A stretch of 64,000 nucleotides of DNA, from positions 1 to 64,000 of the forward strand of contig NZ_JAMQQF010000002.1 of the NCBI RefSeq assembly GCF_023716945.1, in the 5' to 3' direction. A model generated the notes under the pieces. It ran no database searches. It saw nothing but the letters and a program-made list of their open reading frames with translations, and was not told the origin of the DNA. The DNA comes from Frankia sp. AiPs1 (GTDB lineage: Bacteria > Actinomycetota > Actinomycetes > Frankiales > Frankiaceae). Below, piece after piece: positions 17,316-26,814 of the stretch. The position numbers and the translations under genes were made by a program. Every line of letters starts with the position of its first letter. Position 1 is the stretch's first letter.

Positions 17316-17978
17316 AGCCCAGGTCACTGGCCCAATCCGACTTCTGGCACCCCACCGGCCGCTGCGCGCCCACAGGGCAGGTCACGCCGCTGTTCCGGGG
17401 CGGACGGTGCGAGGTTCGCGCCCGCGGGCCACCGCGTTGGCCGGGCCGACGCTGTCCATCGCGACACGGGACGGGGCCAGATCGCTGACGGCTGTGCCCG
17501 CGCCCCGCAACGTCACCGCACACAGTCCGGTTGCCCGGAGATATCCCGAGAAGGGACATGACCCACCGCATCCTGCTACACTGAAAAACGTCACAAGGAA
17601 CGTGTAAGGCGGCCCGTCGGGCGCAGTGCGCTTTACGGGTCCGTATCACCATCATCGGGCTAAGCTGGCATTGGCCGGGCAGCTCACCACTGCCTCCCGT
17701 CAGGCCATCCAGTCGAATCGCCAAATCTGTCGTACTCCTATGAATCCGTCGGATTCCACGCCTCCGTCGAAGCCCGATGACACTGTTTGACGTGATGACC
17801 TGTCAAATGTGATGACTCCGCGAAAATTCGATGACCGCAGGATCGCGAGTGGCGCCCGCGATCGCCGGCGGGGCGGAATCGCGTGATTTCCGAGAACCTC
17901 CGTTGGTAGTCGCGAGAGGGGTCGGGACCAGGCGAGTGCGGCCGGGTGGTCGGCATCCGAACCAGGGGGGAGCGAAGC
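17316..17978. other. gene-free region upstream of the RHS gene, with a dyad
   Basis: I see no convincing gene in these 663 bases. The right half (17710-17830) is clearly richer in A/T than the surroundings and contains TTTGAC (17786-17791) and GTCAAA (17802-17807), an inverted repeat with a 10-bp spacer, about 170 bp before the RHS start. The TTGAC could also serve as a -35 element. The RHS ribosome site (GGGGGGAGCG) is at the right edge. Confidence 0.45.
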
Positions 17979-20900
17979 ATGCCGTCAGTGTCCTCTTTTT
18001 TCACGCAGGCGACAAATTTTGAGAGTTCGGTGTCGGGTGGCGTGGATTCCCGCACGGGCTTGTACAACACGCAGATCTCGCTCGGCGGTCTCGTGGGCAA
18101 TCGGAATCTGGGCCCATCGCTACCGCTGGTGCTGAGCTATTCGCCGCTCAACGGTGCCGACCTGGGGTTCGGGCTGGGTTTTGCGCCGGGGCTGACCGTG
18201 TATGACACCGACGACGCCCTGTTGGTGCTGTCCACGGGCGAGCGCTACAAGGTGTTCGAGACCGATACGGACGTGATTCTGCAGCAGCAGAGCCTGGACA
18301 CGGTTCGCGTCACCAGGGACGAGGACGGCAATCTCTACAGGATCGTGCACAAGTCCGGCGACGTGGAGATCCTGACCGGGCCGCAGAACGCGTTCAGCCG
18401 CAAGGTGCCCACCGTGCTGCTGACGCCCGCCGGCCGCAGTCTGAGGCTCGGGTGGGACTTCGGCGACGCACAGCCGCGCCTGCAGGAGATCCAGGATGAG
18501 AACGACACGCTGCTGACCGTGGACCTGTCGGATGGCGCCAGGCACATCATGCATGTCCTGCCTGACAGCTCCGAGGGCTTCGACGTGGAGTTCTGGTTCC
18601 AGAACGACCGGCTGTGGAAGGTGCGCCACCTCGGGCTCGGCGCGGACGAGCCGCTGGAATGGGTCCTCTCCTACGATCCGGTGGGTGAGCAGGGGGAGTG
18701 GGGTTCCTGGCTCACCGGCGTGAGCAGGCCGGGCGGGATGTCCGAGACGGTCTCCTACACCAGCAACGGCCACCAGTTCCCGCAGAGCTGCGACCTGCCG
18801 CCGCTGCCCTTCGTGGTCCAGCTCGAACAGGATCCGGGCGGTGGGCAGCCGGCGATCGAGGCGACCTACAGCTACACCTCCAACAACTTCGTCGGCGGCT
18901 TCTCCGGTGCGAGCTGTGATGCGGGCTCGGACAACCTGTACGGGGTGCTGACCGGCTACACGTATGGTTCCACGGAATCCCGGGCCTGCCAGGGGCAGAC
19001 CAGGACGATCACCCGGACCTACAATTCGTATCACCTCCTGACGGACGAGACGACGGCCCAGAACGGCTCGTCCCGGCTGGTTCACACCGACTACTACGCG
19101 CAGATCGGTCAGTCGTTCGACGAACAGCCGGCCCAGTTCCAGCTCCCGCGGCAGTGCACGGTCACCTGGACCGATCCGGCGAGCAACAGCCGCAGCGAGG
19201 TCACGAAGACCAGTTTCGACGAGCAGGGCAATCCCGAGAGCCGGACCGATCCGGACGGAGGCCGGACCGACTGGACTTTTTACCCGGCGGGCGGGAGTGG
19301 TTCGGCCTGTCCGCCCGACCCCAACGGGTTCACGCGTTGGCTGAAGAACGTCACCCGGACGCCGCCGACCACCGAGTTCGACGCGCCCACCCTCGCGGTT
19401 TTCTACCAGTACACGTCGTTCACCACCCCGGATCCGCGGGTGAGCACCGTCGTGCTGAAGTCCGGCGAGACGCGGTCCGCCGGCACCCAGGAGCTGTCCG
19501 CGGCGGACTTCCGCTATGTCACCTCGGGTGCCGAGTTCGGCCGCCTCCAGACCCTGGACGGCCGCGAGACGCTGGGCGGCGACGGCGGCAACCCGTCCGT
19601 GACCGTCGGCTCGACCCACACCTTCGCCTTCTCGACCGATGGCGAGGCACTGTCCCAGAACCACACGCTGGCGACCGGGGCCGGGCTCACGGTGACGCGG
19701 TCGGAAAGGCGTTCACGGTTCACCGGACGTCTGTGGTCGGCCACCGACGCGCAGGGCAACGGCGTGACCGTGGCATATGACGGGCTGGGCCGCCTGCGCA
19801 GCCGCACGGTGAATCCGGGGACGTCCTACCAGGCGGAGGAAACCTGCACCTACGAGCTGGGCGGCGCCGCGCCGTTCGTAGTGACGTCCACGTCCCCGAT
19901 GATGTCCGCCGACGGGGATGAGCCGGGCTGTCAGATCCGGGTGGGTCTCGACGGCGCGGGCCGCCCGATCCAGCGGGAGCGCAAGGCCGTCGACGGTGAC
20001 GGCGGCTGGTACGTCGTCCAGCGGATCACCTATGACGAGCAGGGCCGCACCTCGTCGATCAACGACCTGGACCACCTGCCCGACGGCAGCCAGGGCGGCG
20101 CGCTGACCGAGACTTTCGGCTACGACGACTGGGGCGAGATGTCGGCCGCGGATTCCTCCGACGGCTCCACCCACCTCACCCGTACCGATCCGATCGCGCT
20201 GACGTCCACGGCCCAGCTGATGGGCAACGGCAGCCCGGTCACGGGGACGGCGGTGACGACGCACAACCTGCGCGGCGAGCCGGTGAAGATCGAGCGGTTC
20301 GACCTGCGGGGGGTCTCCAGGGGTTCCCGGACGCTGGACCGCGACGGCTGGGGCAGGGTGCGCCGGGAGACCGACGAGGTCCAGAACACCACCCACTACG
20401 ACTACAACCCGCGCGGCCTGCTCACCCTGACCACGCTGCCGGACGGCACCCAGGTCTCGCGGACCTACGACGTCTCGCGCGGGGCCGGCGGTCTCGCCTC
20501 GGAACTCGCCGTCGGCCTGGCCGTCTACGGCGAGGAGACCTTCGACGAGTTGGGCAGGCTGATCGGCACCAGTTCCGGCGGCCGCACCTGGCGCTACGAC
20601 TACGCCCGCGACAGCGACGTCATCCCGGCCGTGGCCACCATGCCCGACGGGCAGCGGCGCAGCTACACGGTCATCCCCGCGCTGGGCGACGCCCTGGCCC
20701 AGGTCCAGGCCGATTCCCTCGCCCAGTACCTCACCCCGCACGCCGTGACCGGCTTCCTGACCCAGGCACGGGAGGGCGAGGTCACCATCACCCGCGGCTA
20801 CTATCCGTCGGGGCTGCCGCGGACGGAGACGATCACCCGGTCCGGCCAGCCCGACACCACCGCGACGTGGCAGTTCACGCTGGGCGGCGACGAGTGCGGC

Positions 20901-22982
20901 TACACCGGGGTGGACGGCGTCACCCGGCAGACCGCCCGGGACGCACTCGGCCGGTTCCAGGAGATCACGGACCCGGACCTGCAGGTGTCGGAGCCGGCCT
21001 ACGACGCCGCGAGCCGCCTGACCGGCTGGTCCGTCAGGGACCGCCGGTCGGGCTTCACGCTGACCACCGCGCTGACCCTGGACGACCTCGGCCGCGAGGT
21101 GGAACGCGACCTCACCTGTGGCCCGGTCGACACGGGTGGCACCGAGGTCTGGAAACAGACCCAGGAATGGCAGGACAACGACCTTCTGCGCGCCAGGAAG
21201 TCGTTCCGGGGCTCCGCGCTGGTCCGCGACGAGACCTTCAGCTACGACAGCCGTAACCGGCTCACCGGCTACACCTGCCAGGGGTCCCTCCCGCCGCTGG
21301 ACGAGCACGGCCGCCAGATCACCGCGCAGACGTTCAGCTACGACGGTTACGGCAGCATCACCGGCTGCCAGACCCAGTTCTCCGGCGGCGGCGCCGACAC
21401 GGCCACCTACCACTACGGCAACGCTCTCGACCCGTGTCAGCTGACCGGTATCAGCCGCAGCAACCCCGCCACCGAGACCGACCTGGCGTACGACGCGGCC
21501 GGGCGGCTGACCGTCGACGACGCCGGGCGCGCCCTGCGCTACGACCCCCTCGGCCGCCTCCAGTCCACCGACCAGGCCGGCACGTACGGCTACGACTCAC
21601 TCAGTCGGCTCCTGACGCAGACCACCCAGGACGGCCGCACGAGCGTCCTGTCCTACCGCGGCGAGACTCTCGCCACCGTCGTCGAGGACGGCCAGGCGGC
21701 CCGCCTCCTGCACCTCGGCGACGTCCCCGTGGCCCAGCACCGTCCGGGAGATCAGCCGCCGACCCGCCTCCTGGGGGCGGACCGCACCCAGACCGTGCGG
21801 CTGGCGGCCTCCAGCGCGGAACGGGACCCGTACGCCTACACCCCCTACGGCCAGCGCCCGGCACAGTCCACCGCCAGCATCCTCGGCTTCACCGGCCAGC
21901 GCACCGACCCGGCGACCGGCTGCTACCACCTGGGTAACGGCACCCGCACCTACAACCCCGTGCTGCTGCACTTCACCACGCCCGACCCGCTCAGCCCCTT
22001 CGGCGGCGGCGGCATCAATCCGTATGCCTACTGCGCCGGCGACCCCATCAACCGCATCGACCCGTCCGGCAACCTCAGCTGGCAGGCCTGGCTCGGCATC
22101 GGCCTCGGCGTCGCGGGGCTCGCCCTCACCGTCGTCACCGGCGGCCTGGCGATCGCCGCGGCGGGCGGCGTCCTTGCGGCACTCAGCGCCGCCTCCACCG
22201 CCACGCTCGTCGTCGGTGCCCTGGGTGTCGCCTCCGACGTCACCGCCATCGTCAGCGGCGCCCTGGAGGAGGCCTCGCCGGAGGCCTCGTCCATCCTCGG
22301 CTGGATCTCGCTGGGCACCGGCCTGCCCGGCCTGCTCGAAGCCGGCGCCACCCTGGCCCGCACCGCGGGCAGGCTCGGCGAACGCGGCCCGGAACTCGCG
22401 GGAGAGATCGAACGGGGCGGCCGCGCCCCCAACCCTGCCTTTTCCCGGCACCTCCGTCGTACCTACCCGACGATCGTGGACTGGCCGGAAGGCGGGCCGC
22501 CGATCGTACAGGCTCCCCGCCGGATGCAGGAGGAATACAGCGAAATCAGAGGGTTCCGGCGTATGCCCCTCTCCCGATACCGGAACGCGATCTGGACCAC
22601 CGAGTTCCGGGTCACCGCGACGACGGTCGAGGACGCCGCCAGACGGGCGCGGCGGCTGGCCGACACGGAGGAAATCCACATCCTGTCCGGGACGCACGGT
22701 GAACGAGCCGGGAACCGAACCGCCGAGCATCTCGACCGGAGATTCCTCAGGGAGGACAGAGCCACCGCGGACGCGATGAACGGAGAGCACAGGGGCGCGA
22801 CCGTGCAGGTCCACAACATGCACCAGATGAGAGCGGACCAGCTGAAGGAAATCCTGCGGCGTCCCAACGCAGAGATCATCGTGGGATTCTGCTACAGCCG
22901 CAACGACCGGCAGATCCGGCAGATTCTGGGCCTGGGCCCCACGGTCTCGTTCACCAGGACGAGGACGCGCTGGGGGCGTTAG
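17979..22982 (+). CDS. RHS/YD-repeat polymorphic toxin-like protein with novel C-terminus
   Basis: The product has 1667 residues. I choose ATG 17979 because GGGGGGAGCG precedes it and VDSRTGLYNTQISLGG follows, the conserved opening of this RHS class; a GTG 33 nt upstream has no support. No signal peptide is visible. YD-type repeats run from about 400 to 1280. The RHS-associated core (ILGFTGQRTDPATGCYHLGN, FTTPDPLSPFGG, INPYAYCAGDPINRIDPSG) ends near 1363. A hydrophobic segment follows (1370-1460, WLGIGLGVAGLALTVVTGGL). The last 200 residues are a separate domain with EIHILSGTHG (His1573) and, 65 residues later, AEIIVGFCYS (Cys1638), a layout like caspase-fold peptidases. RHS shells encapsulate such C-terminal toxins. 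The protease reading is inferred. Confidence 0.85.
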   Translation: MPSVSSFFTQATNFESSVSGGVDSRTGLYNTQISLGGLVGNRNLGPSLPLVLSYSPLNGADLGFGLGFAPGLTVYDTDDALLVLSTGERYKVFETDTDVILQQQSLDTVRVTRDEDGNLYRIVHKSGDVEILTGPQNAFSRKVPTVLLTPAGRSLRLGWDFGDAQPRLQEIQDENDTLLTVDLSDGARHIMHVLPDSSEGFDVEFWFQNDRLWKVRHLGLGADEPLEWVLSYDPVGEQGEWGSWLTGVSRPGGMSETVSYTSNGHQFPQSCDLPPLPFVVQLEQDPGGGQPAIEATYSYTSNNFVGGFSGASCDAGSDNLYGVLTGYTYGSTESRACQGQTRTITRTYNSYHLLTDETTAQNGSSRLVHTDYYAQIGQSFDEQPAQFQLPRQCTVTWTDPASNSRSEVTKTSFDEQGNPESRTDPDGGRTDWTFYPAGGSGSACPPDPNGFTRWLKNVTRTPPTTEFDAPTLAVFYQYTSFTTPDPRVSTVVLKSGETRSAGTQELSAADFRYVTSGAEFGRLQTLDGRETLGGDGGNPSVTVGSTHTFAFSTDGEALSQNHTLATGAGLTVTRSERRSRFTGRLWSATDAQGNGVTVAYDGLGRLRSRTVNPGTSYQAEETCTYELGGAAPFVVTSTSPMMSADGDEPGCQIRVGLDGAGRPIQRERKAVDGDGGWYVVQRITYDEQGRTSSINDLDHLPDGSQGGALTETFGYDDWGEMSAADSSDGSTHLTRTDPIALTSTAQLMGNGSPVTGTAVTTHNLRGEPVKIERFDLRGVSRGSRTLDRDGWGRVRRETDEVQNTTHYDYNPRGLLTLTTLPDGTQVSRTYDVSRGAGGLASELAVGLAVYGEETFDELGRLIGTSSGGRTWRYDYARDSDVIPAVATMPDGQRRSYTVIPALGDALAQVQADSLAQYLTPHAVTGFLTQAREGEVTITRGYYPSGLPRTETITRSGQPDTTATWQFTLGGDECGYTGVDGVTRQTARDALGRFQEITDPDLQVSEPAYDAASRLTGWSVRDRRSGFTLTTALTLDDLGREVERDLTCGPVDTGGTEVWKQTQEWQDNDLLRARKSFRGSALVRDETFSYDSRNRLTGYTCQGSLPPLDEHGRQITAQTFSYDGYGSITGCQTQFSGGGADTATYHYGNALDPCQLTGISRSNPATETDLAYDAAGRLTVDDAGRALRYDPLGRLQSTDQAGTYGYDSLSRLLTQTTQDGRTSVLSYRGETLATVVEDGQAARLLHLGDVPVAQHRPGDQPPTRLLGADRTQTVRLAASSAERDPYAYTPYGQRPAQSTASILGFTGQRTDPATGCYHLGNGTRTYNPVLLHFTTPDPLSPFGGGGINPYAYCAGDPINRIDPSGNLSWQAWLGIGLGVAGLALTVVTGGLAIAAAGGVLAALSAASTATLVVGALGVASDVTAIVSGALEEASPEASSILGWISLGTGLPGLLEAGATLARTAGRLGERGPELAGEIERGGRAPNPAFSRHLRRTYPTIVDWPEGGPPIVQAPRRMQEEYSEIRGFRRMPLSRYRNAIWTTEFRVTATTVEDAARRARRLADTEEIHILSGTHGERAGNRTAEHLDRRFLREDRATADAMNGEHRGATVQVHNMHQMRADQLKEILRRPNAEIIVGFCYSRNDRQIRQILGLGPTVSFTRTRTRWGR

Positions 22983-23111
22983 GGCGTGGGCTCGCCCCGC
23001 CGCCTCGGCTGTTCGCCTTCTCGTGCGCCCTGCCGCGGGCGAGCCGAGAAGAAAGCCGTACGCACGTCACCAGCAGAAGCAGCCCTATCCGTCAGCATGA
23101 GGAGAGCGCAC

Positions 23112-24134
23112 ATGACCACATGGGCGGGAGTGTCCAAACTCTCGGTGATCCTGGAGACCGGTGGCCAGACAGCCGCCATCTACGCGAACGGCCGGAACCA
23201 GGTCGCCGTGACCATCAGCATCAAACCGACCGACGAGAAAAGCAACACGTACTACGGGGACATCTACTGGCCGGACAAGGTGAACCTCGTCGACTACGTC
23301 ACCGGGGCGAAGCTCAACTGGAAGGGTGACACCGGCTGGTGCTTCACGAACGACGAGGACCCGAACTTCCACCACGTCCCCGGCGGGAGCCGGGCGACTG
23401 AACTCGAGCTGCTGGGCGACGGGACCCAGCAGTTCACGTTCTACGTGACCGCCCGGCCGGGGGTCAGCCAGAAGTCGATCGCCGCCTGGGTCAAGACGGA
23501 CACCGGAAAGATCTACCAGACCACGCAGGGATCGGGTTCCTTCGAGGGGAAGGTCGTGCTCAACCCGCTGGTGGCCCTCACCCACCGGAAGTCGGCCGTC
23601 AACTGGGACTACTCGACGACATCGACCCAGTACGAGGGCAACACCAAGTACGTGACCACCAAGGCCTGGAACTACTATCTCTCGCTGAATTCCTCGGACA
23701 ACTACTTCGTCACCTTCTCGGTGTCGGGCTACTGGAGTGACGACGGTTACGAGGGGTTCTTCGCGTGTGACATCACGCCGGGCAGCCGCCACAAGAACTT
23801 CTACGGCTCCTACGTCTGGTTCCGGGAGCCGCACGAGAGCGCGTACTACTCAAGTGACGGGTACGCCGGGAAGATCGTCAACTTCCCCGTCGGGAACAAG
23901 TGGTGGGACTACGCCAGGATCTACGACCGGCCCTATCCCGAACGGTACCTGTGCTTCACCTGGGTGCACGCCACCACCGGCGGCGACGGCTGGCACATCC
24001 CCAATGGGCCGCTCACGACGTGGCGGGAGTACTTCAACCCGACGATCACCGCGTGGGACATGTACGGCAACATCGGGGAGTTCAAGATAGCCGGCAGTGG
24101 TGTCGACGACGGGATAGAACTCGACGACTGTTAG
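23112..24134 (+). CDS. unrecognised all-beta protein downstream of the RHS gene
   Basis: The product has 340 residues, starting at ATG 23112 with GAGGAG at -13. I do not recognise a named family. The sequence is dominated by beta-strand patterns with many Tyr/Trp and Asn/Gly turns (AAIYANGRNQVAVTISIKPT, NTYYGDIYWPDKVNLVDYVT, NKWWDYARIYDRPYPERYLC), only three Cys and no signal peptide or membrane helix. YANGRNQVAV resembles a segment I associate with proteins next to RHS genes in pseudomonads, but I cannot verify this. It follows the RHS gene by 129 bp on the same strand and is probably co-transcribed. It could be a partner, a carbohydrate-binding accessory or an immunity factor. Confidence 0.6.
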   Translation: MTTWAGVSKLSVILETGGQTAAIYANGRNQVAVTISIKPTDEKSNTYYGDIYWPDKVNLVDYVTGAKLNWKGDTGWCFTNDEDPNFHHVPGGSRATELELLGDGTQQFTFYVTARPGVSQKSIAAWVKTDTGKIYQTTQGSGSFEGKVVLNPLVALTHRKSAVNWDYSTTSTQYEGNTKYVTTKAWNYYLSLNSSDNYFVTFSVSGYWSDDGYEGFFACDITPGSRHKNFYGSYVWFREPHESAYYSSDGYAGKIVNFPVGNKWWDYARIYDRPYPERYLCFTWVHATTGGDGWHIPNGPLTTWREYFNPTITAWDMYGNIGEFKIAGSGVDDGIELDDC

Positions 24135-24246
24135 TACTGCGGATGTTCTGGACCAGGGCATGTCCCCGCATCCGGTTCGGCAGGGAGGCCGACGGTCACG
24201 TCCAGCGACGTGGTGTACGGAGGGTGACTCCGCGTGATCCTTGGTT

Positions 24247-24365
24247 GGATCTCGGTGGACCCAGAGGGGCCGGTAGGCGCCGGTGCTGGCGATCTCGAGC
24301 AGTACGTCGCGTGCCCTGCTGGGGACCAGAACGCAGGTGTCGAGGAACGCGCCGAACCACCCGGG
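24247..24365 (-). pseudogene. PIN-domain toxin, N-terminal remnant
   Basis: The minus frame after the antitoxin stop reads FLDTCVLVPSRARDVLLEIA and STGAYRPLW, the opening of a PIN ribonuclease toxin with its first catalytic Asp (DTCVL). A start codon is missing in frame and similarity ends after LW, so it is truncated at both ends. The upstream gene encodes its antitoxin. Confidence 0.6.
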
Positions 24366-24864
24366 TCAGCCTTCCGTCGTCGTGCGGGCATCCTTCAACG
24401 CGGCTCGGACCTCGTCAGGGTCGGCGTCGTACCGGCCGAGGCGCTCCGTGTCGGCGATCATGTCGATGAAGGCAAGGTCAGCCGCGATGCGTTGGCGTCT
24501 GCGGTATTCGATCAGGTCGGCGAGGCGGACTCTGCGGTGGCGGCTGGGTTTCCCGAAGGGGATGGCGCCGGCCTCCAGCCAGCCGTACCAGCGTGGTGCG
24601 CGCGATGCCCAGCAGATCGGCTGCCTCCTGGGTGGACAGCATCAGGCGGTGCGGTGCCACGGTCACCGCCAGGCCTGCCTTCATCGCGGCGGCGACCTGC
24701 AGGAGTACCTCGAACATGGGTTCCGGTAGTTCGACGCTGCGTCCGTCGGGACCGGTCAGCCGGGGGCGGGGCTCGGCTGCCTGTCGTCCGCGCTCCCGCA
24801 GGGCGTCGAGAAAGTCGATGACGTCGCCGGCGTCCTCGCGCGGGAGGTAGGTCTCGTCGCGCAG
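24366..24864 (-). pseudogene. excisionase-type HTH antitoxin, frameshifted
   Basis: The frame after an in-frame TAG (24865-24867) reads YLPREDAGDVIDFLDALRER, VELPEPMFEVLLQVAAAMK and LSTQEAADLLGIARTTLVRL, an excisionase-like HTH. One extra base near 24575 then moves the sense to LEAGAIPFGKPSRHRRV, LADLIEYRRRQRIAADLAFI and the natural end DARTTTEG with TGA at 24366-24368. This is the DNA-binding antitoxin of a PIN-toxin pair. With no start codon after the TAG, a frameshift and a truncated toxin, the module is dead as read. Confidence 0.65.
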
Positions 24865-25326
24865 CTACTCGTTTCGTGCTGGTGAGGCCGTGGCGCCGGC
24901 GGCGATCTGGCGTCCGGCGGTGCGGGTGACCTGCTGGTGGGCCCAGCGGATCGGGTTGCGGGCGGCCTTGTGCGCCTGGTCGAGGGCGACCGGGTCACTG
25001 AGTAATGCGACATCTGGCAGGCGGTCCCGCCCACCGCCTGCGACCGAGTCGGAGTCAGATCCGCCAGTACCTTCGCGGATCATGCGTCGCCGGCGGCGAC
25101 CGCCACAGCGCTGACTCGGCCGACCGGGCGAGCTTGCGAGTTGGTGTAGCCGCTCCTCGATTCCCTGTGGCGGCCATGGGCCTCGCCGTCGCTCTCAGCA
25201 GTGCGAGGCCGGCGCGCGATGCCGGCAGCGTCGTGCGCTGCAGCGGGCACAAGACTGGTGCGGCCACCGGGCGGGTGATGACGGAGCCCGACGACGCGCG
25301 CCTTCAGGCAGGTGCGGGCGCAGGCA
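24865..25326. other. region with no supported gene
   Basis: A 72-residue open frame on the minus strand (24865-25083) contains ALDQAHKAARNPIRWAHQQV and TRTAGRQIAAGA, which looks protein-like, but I cannot place it in a family. It stops directly in front of the broken antitoxin in the same frame and may be another fragment. The remaining 240 bases show nothing. Confidence 0.35.
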
Positions 25327-26217
25327 TCACGTCGTTGCGTCAGGTGCCAGGGCGGCGGCGAGGGCGTCGGGGCGTTGCAGTTCGGGGAAGTGCCCCGTCC
25401 CGGGCAACCGGTGGATACGAACGGAGGGGACGTGGTCGCGCAGCGTTTCCGGATCGCTGGCGCGGTGGGACCGGTCGGCGTCGCCCCACAGCAGGGTGAC
25501 CGGGACGGCCGGCGCCAGGGTCGGCGTGGGGCCGCTGAGGTAGGCCTGGAAGGCGGTGGCGAGGGCGAACATCGCCCCCGCGGCGAACGCGGTGTCGCTG
25601 TGGCGGACGAGCGCGCCGGTCAGCGTGGCGTCGGCCGTGGCGGCGCGCAGCCAGGAGCGGGCGACCAGCGGCGCGCACGGCCGCAGGAGGAGCTGGCCGA
25701 CCCCCGGCCACCGCAGCGGCGACCGGCGGGCGACGGCGTCCCGCCAGGCGATCTCCTGCGCCCAGCCCGGGGCCTGCGTGAGCACGAGACGGTCGACCAG
25801 GTCGGGGCGGCGGGTGGCGATGTCCAGGCCGAGGTAGCCGAACGCGCAGGGAAACACCAGTCCCATCGGCGCACCGCCGAGGTCGGCCAGGAATGCCTCG
25901 ACGACCCGGGCGGTCGCGGCGAAGGAGCCGTCGAAGCCGGCCGGCGGGGTCGAGAAGCCGAATCCCGGCGGCTCGAGGACGACCACCCGGTGCCGCCCGG
26001 CGAGCCGGCTGATCACCTCGGTGTACGCCTCCACGGTGACCGGCGGATCCGCGACGAACACCAGCGTCCGCCCACGTCCGACGTCGCGGACGCGCAGCAG
26101 CGCACCGGCGGCCTCGACGACGCGCACCCCCGGTGACCGGGCCGACGCGGGCAGCCCGCGCCGTAGCGGCCGAGCGAACCGCTCGTCGATCCGAGGTCCC
26201 CATCGCGTCACCGGCAC
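25327..26217 (-). CDS. alpha/beta hydrolase with Cys at the nucleophile position
   Basis: A 296-residue alpha/beta hydrolase fold protein: strand LVFVADPPVTVEAYTEVISR, RHRVVVLEPPGFGFSTP, the elbow GLVFPCAFGYLG, the acid in LLWGDADRSH and the His in LPGTGHFPEL. The usual GxSxG is replaced by FPCAFG, so Cys124 stands where Ser is expected. A Cys-Asp-His set occurs in dienelactone hydrolases, but here the flanking glycines are also lost. The GTG at 26217 is used, since the frame is not conserved further upstream. It has no operon partner: the downstream gene is a dead antitoxin and the upstream one a fragment. Substrate unknown. Confidence 0.7.
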   Translation of the reverse strand: MPVTRWGPRIDERFARPLRRGLPASARSPGVRVVEAAGALLRVRDVGRGRTLVFVADPPVTVEAYTEVISRLAGRHRVVVLEPPGFGFSTPPAGFDGSFAATARVVEAFLADLGGAPMGLVFPCAFGYLGLDIATRRPDLVDRLVLTQAPGWAQEIAWRDAVARRSPLRWPGVGQLLLRPCAPLVARSWLRAATADATLTGALVRHSDTAFAAGAMFALATAFQAYLSGPTPTLAPAVPVTLLWGDADRSHRASDPETLRDHVPSVRIHRLPGTGHFPELQRPDALAAALAPDATT

Positions 26218-26531
26218 CCGTCCATGTCATCAGACCGGTCTTGGCCAGCGTCGACCGGAGCTGGTAACGGCGAGACTAATCCGGCCGCCGGCGGGACTTG
26301 GCTCGCCGCGGACGCCGGCGATACCGTCTTGTCCGCTGACGCCGCCCCGCGCCCAGGCCCGGGCGGCCCTGCTCGACGAAGGCGATTACCTCTGTCGAGC
26401 GTCCTCAAGTTTCTTCCCTCCACCCGGAGAGCCTCCATACCGAGACATTTCACGAGTCGGCCTGGCCGCCGGGTCCTGAGCTGCCGGTTGGCTAGGCCGA
26501 CGGGTGGAGGAGTCGCTGCACTGCCCTTCGG

Positions 26532-26814
26532 GAGGTCTGCGATGTCGACGTCGAGGGCGGTCGACCGGTCGCGGGTCCGTACTTCGACCACTCCCTCGGC
26601 GAGACGTCGGCCGCCGATGACCTGGACGGGGCAGCCGATCAGGTCGGCATCGGCGAACTTGACCCCGGCCGACCCCGGCCGACCCCGGACGGTCGTCGAC
26701 GAGAACGTCAAGGCCCTTGGCCTCCAGTGTCCCAGCCACGCTGGTGACTGCCTCCGGGTCGATGTACTTGCCGGGCGGGATGACCTCGGCGTCGTAGGGA
26801 GCGAGCTCGGTGCC
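26532..26814 (-). pseudogene. prolyl-tRNA synthetase C-terminal fragment, broken by a 10-bp duplication
   Basis: The minus strand encodes LAPYDAEVIPPGKYIDPEAV, SVAGTLEAKGLDVLVDDRPG and then, one frame over, GVKFADADLIGCPVQVIGGR, LAEGVVEVRTRDRS. This is the anticodon-binding end of a prolyl-tRNA synthetase. The frame change falls exactly on three copies of the 10-bp unit GACCCCGGCC (26661-26690). Removing one unit joins DDRPGSAGVKFADAD without a gap. No catalytic domain is present, so it is a fragment, not the housekeeping gene. Confidence 0.65.

Noticed and set aside
18120..21413. Long minus-strand frames across the RHS gene
   Set aside because: Composition is Arg/Gly/Val without motifs; the plus strand encodes a continuous RHS protein.
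26532..26814. A functional prolyl-tRNA synthetase
   Set aside because: Only the anticodon-binding end is present, and it is frameshifted.
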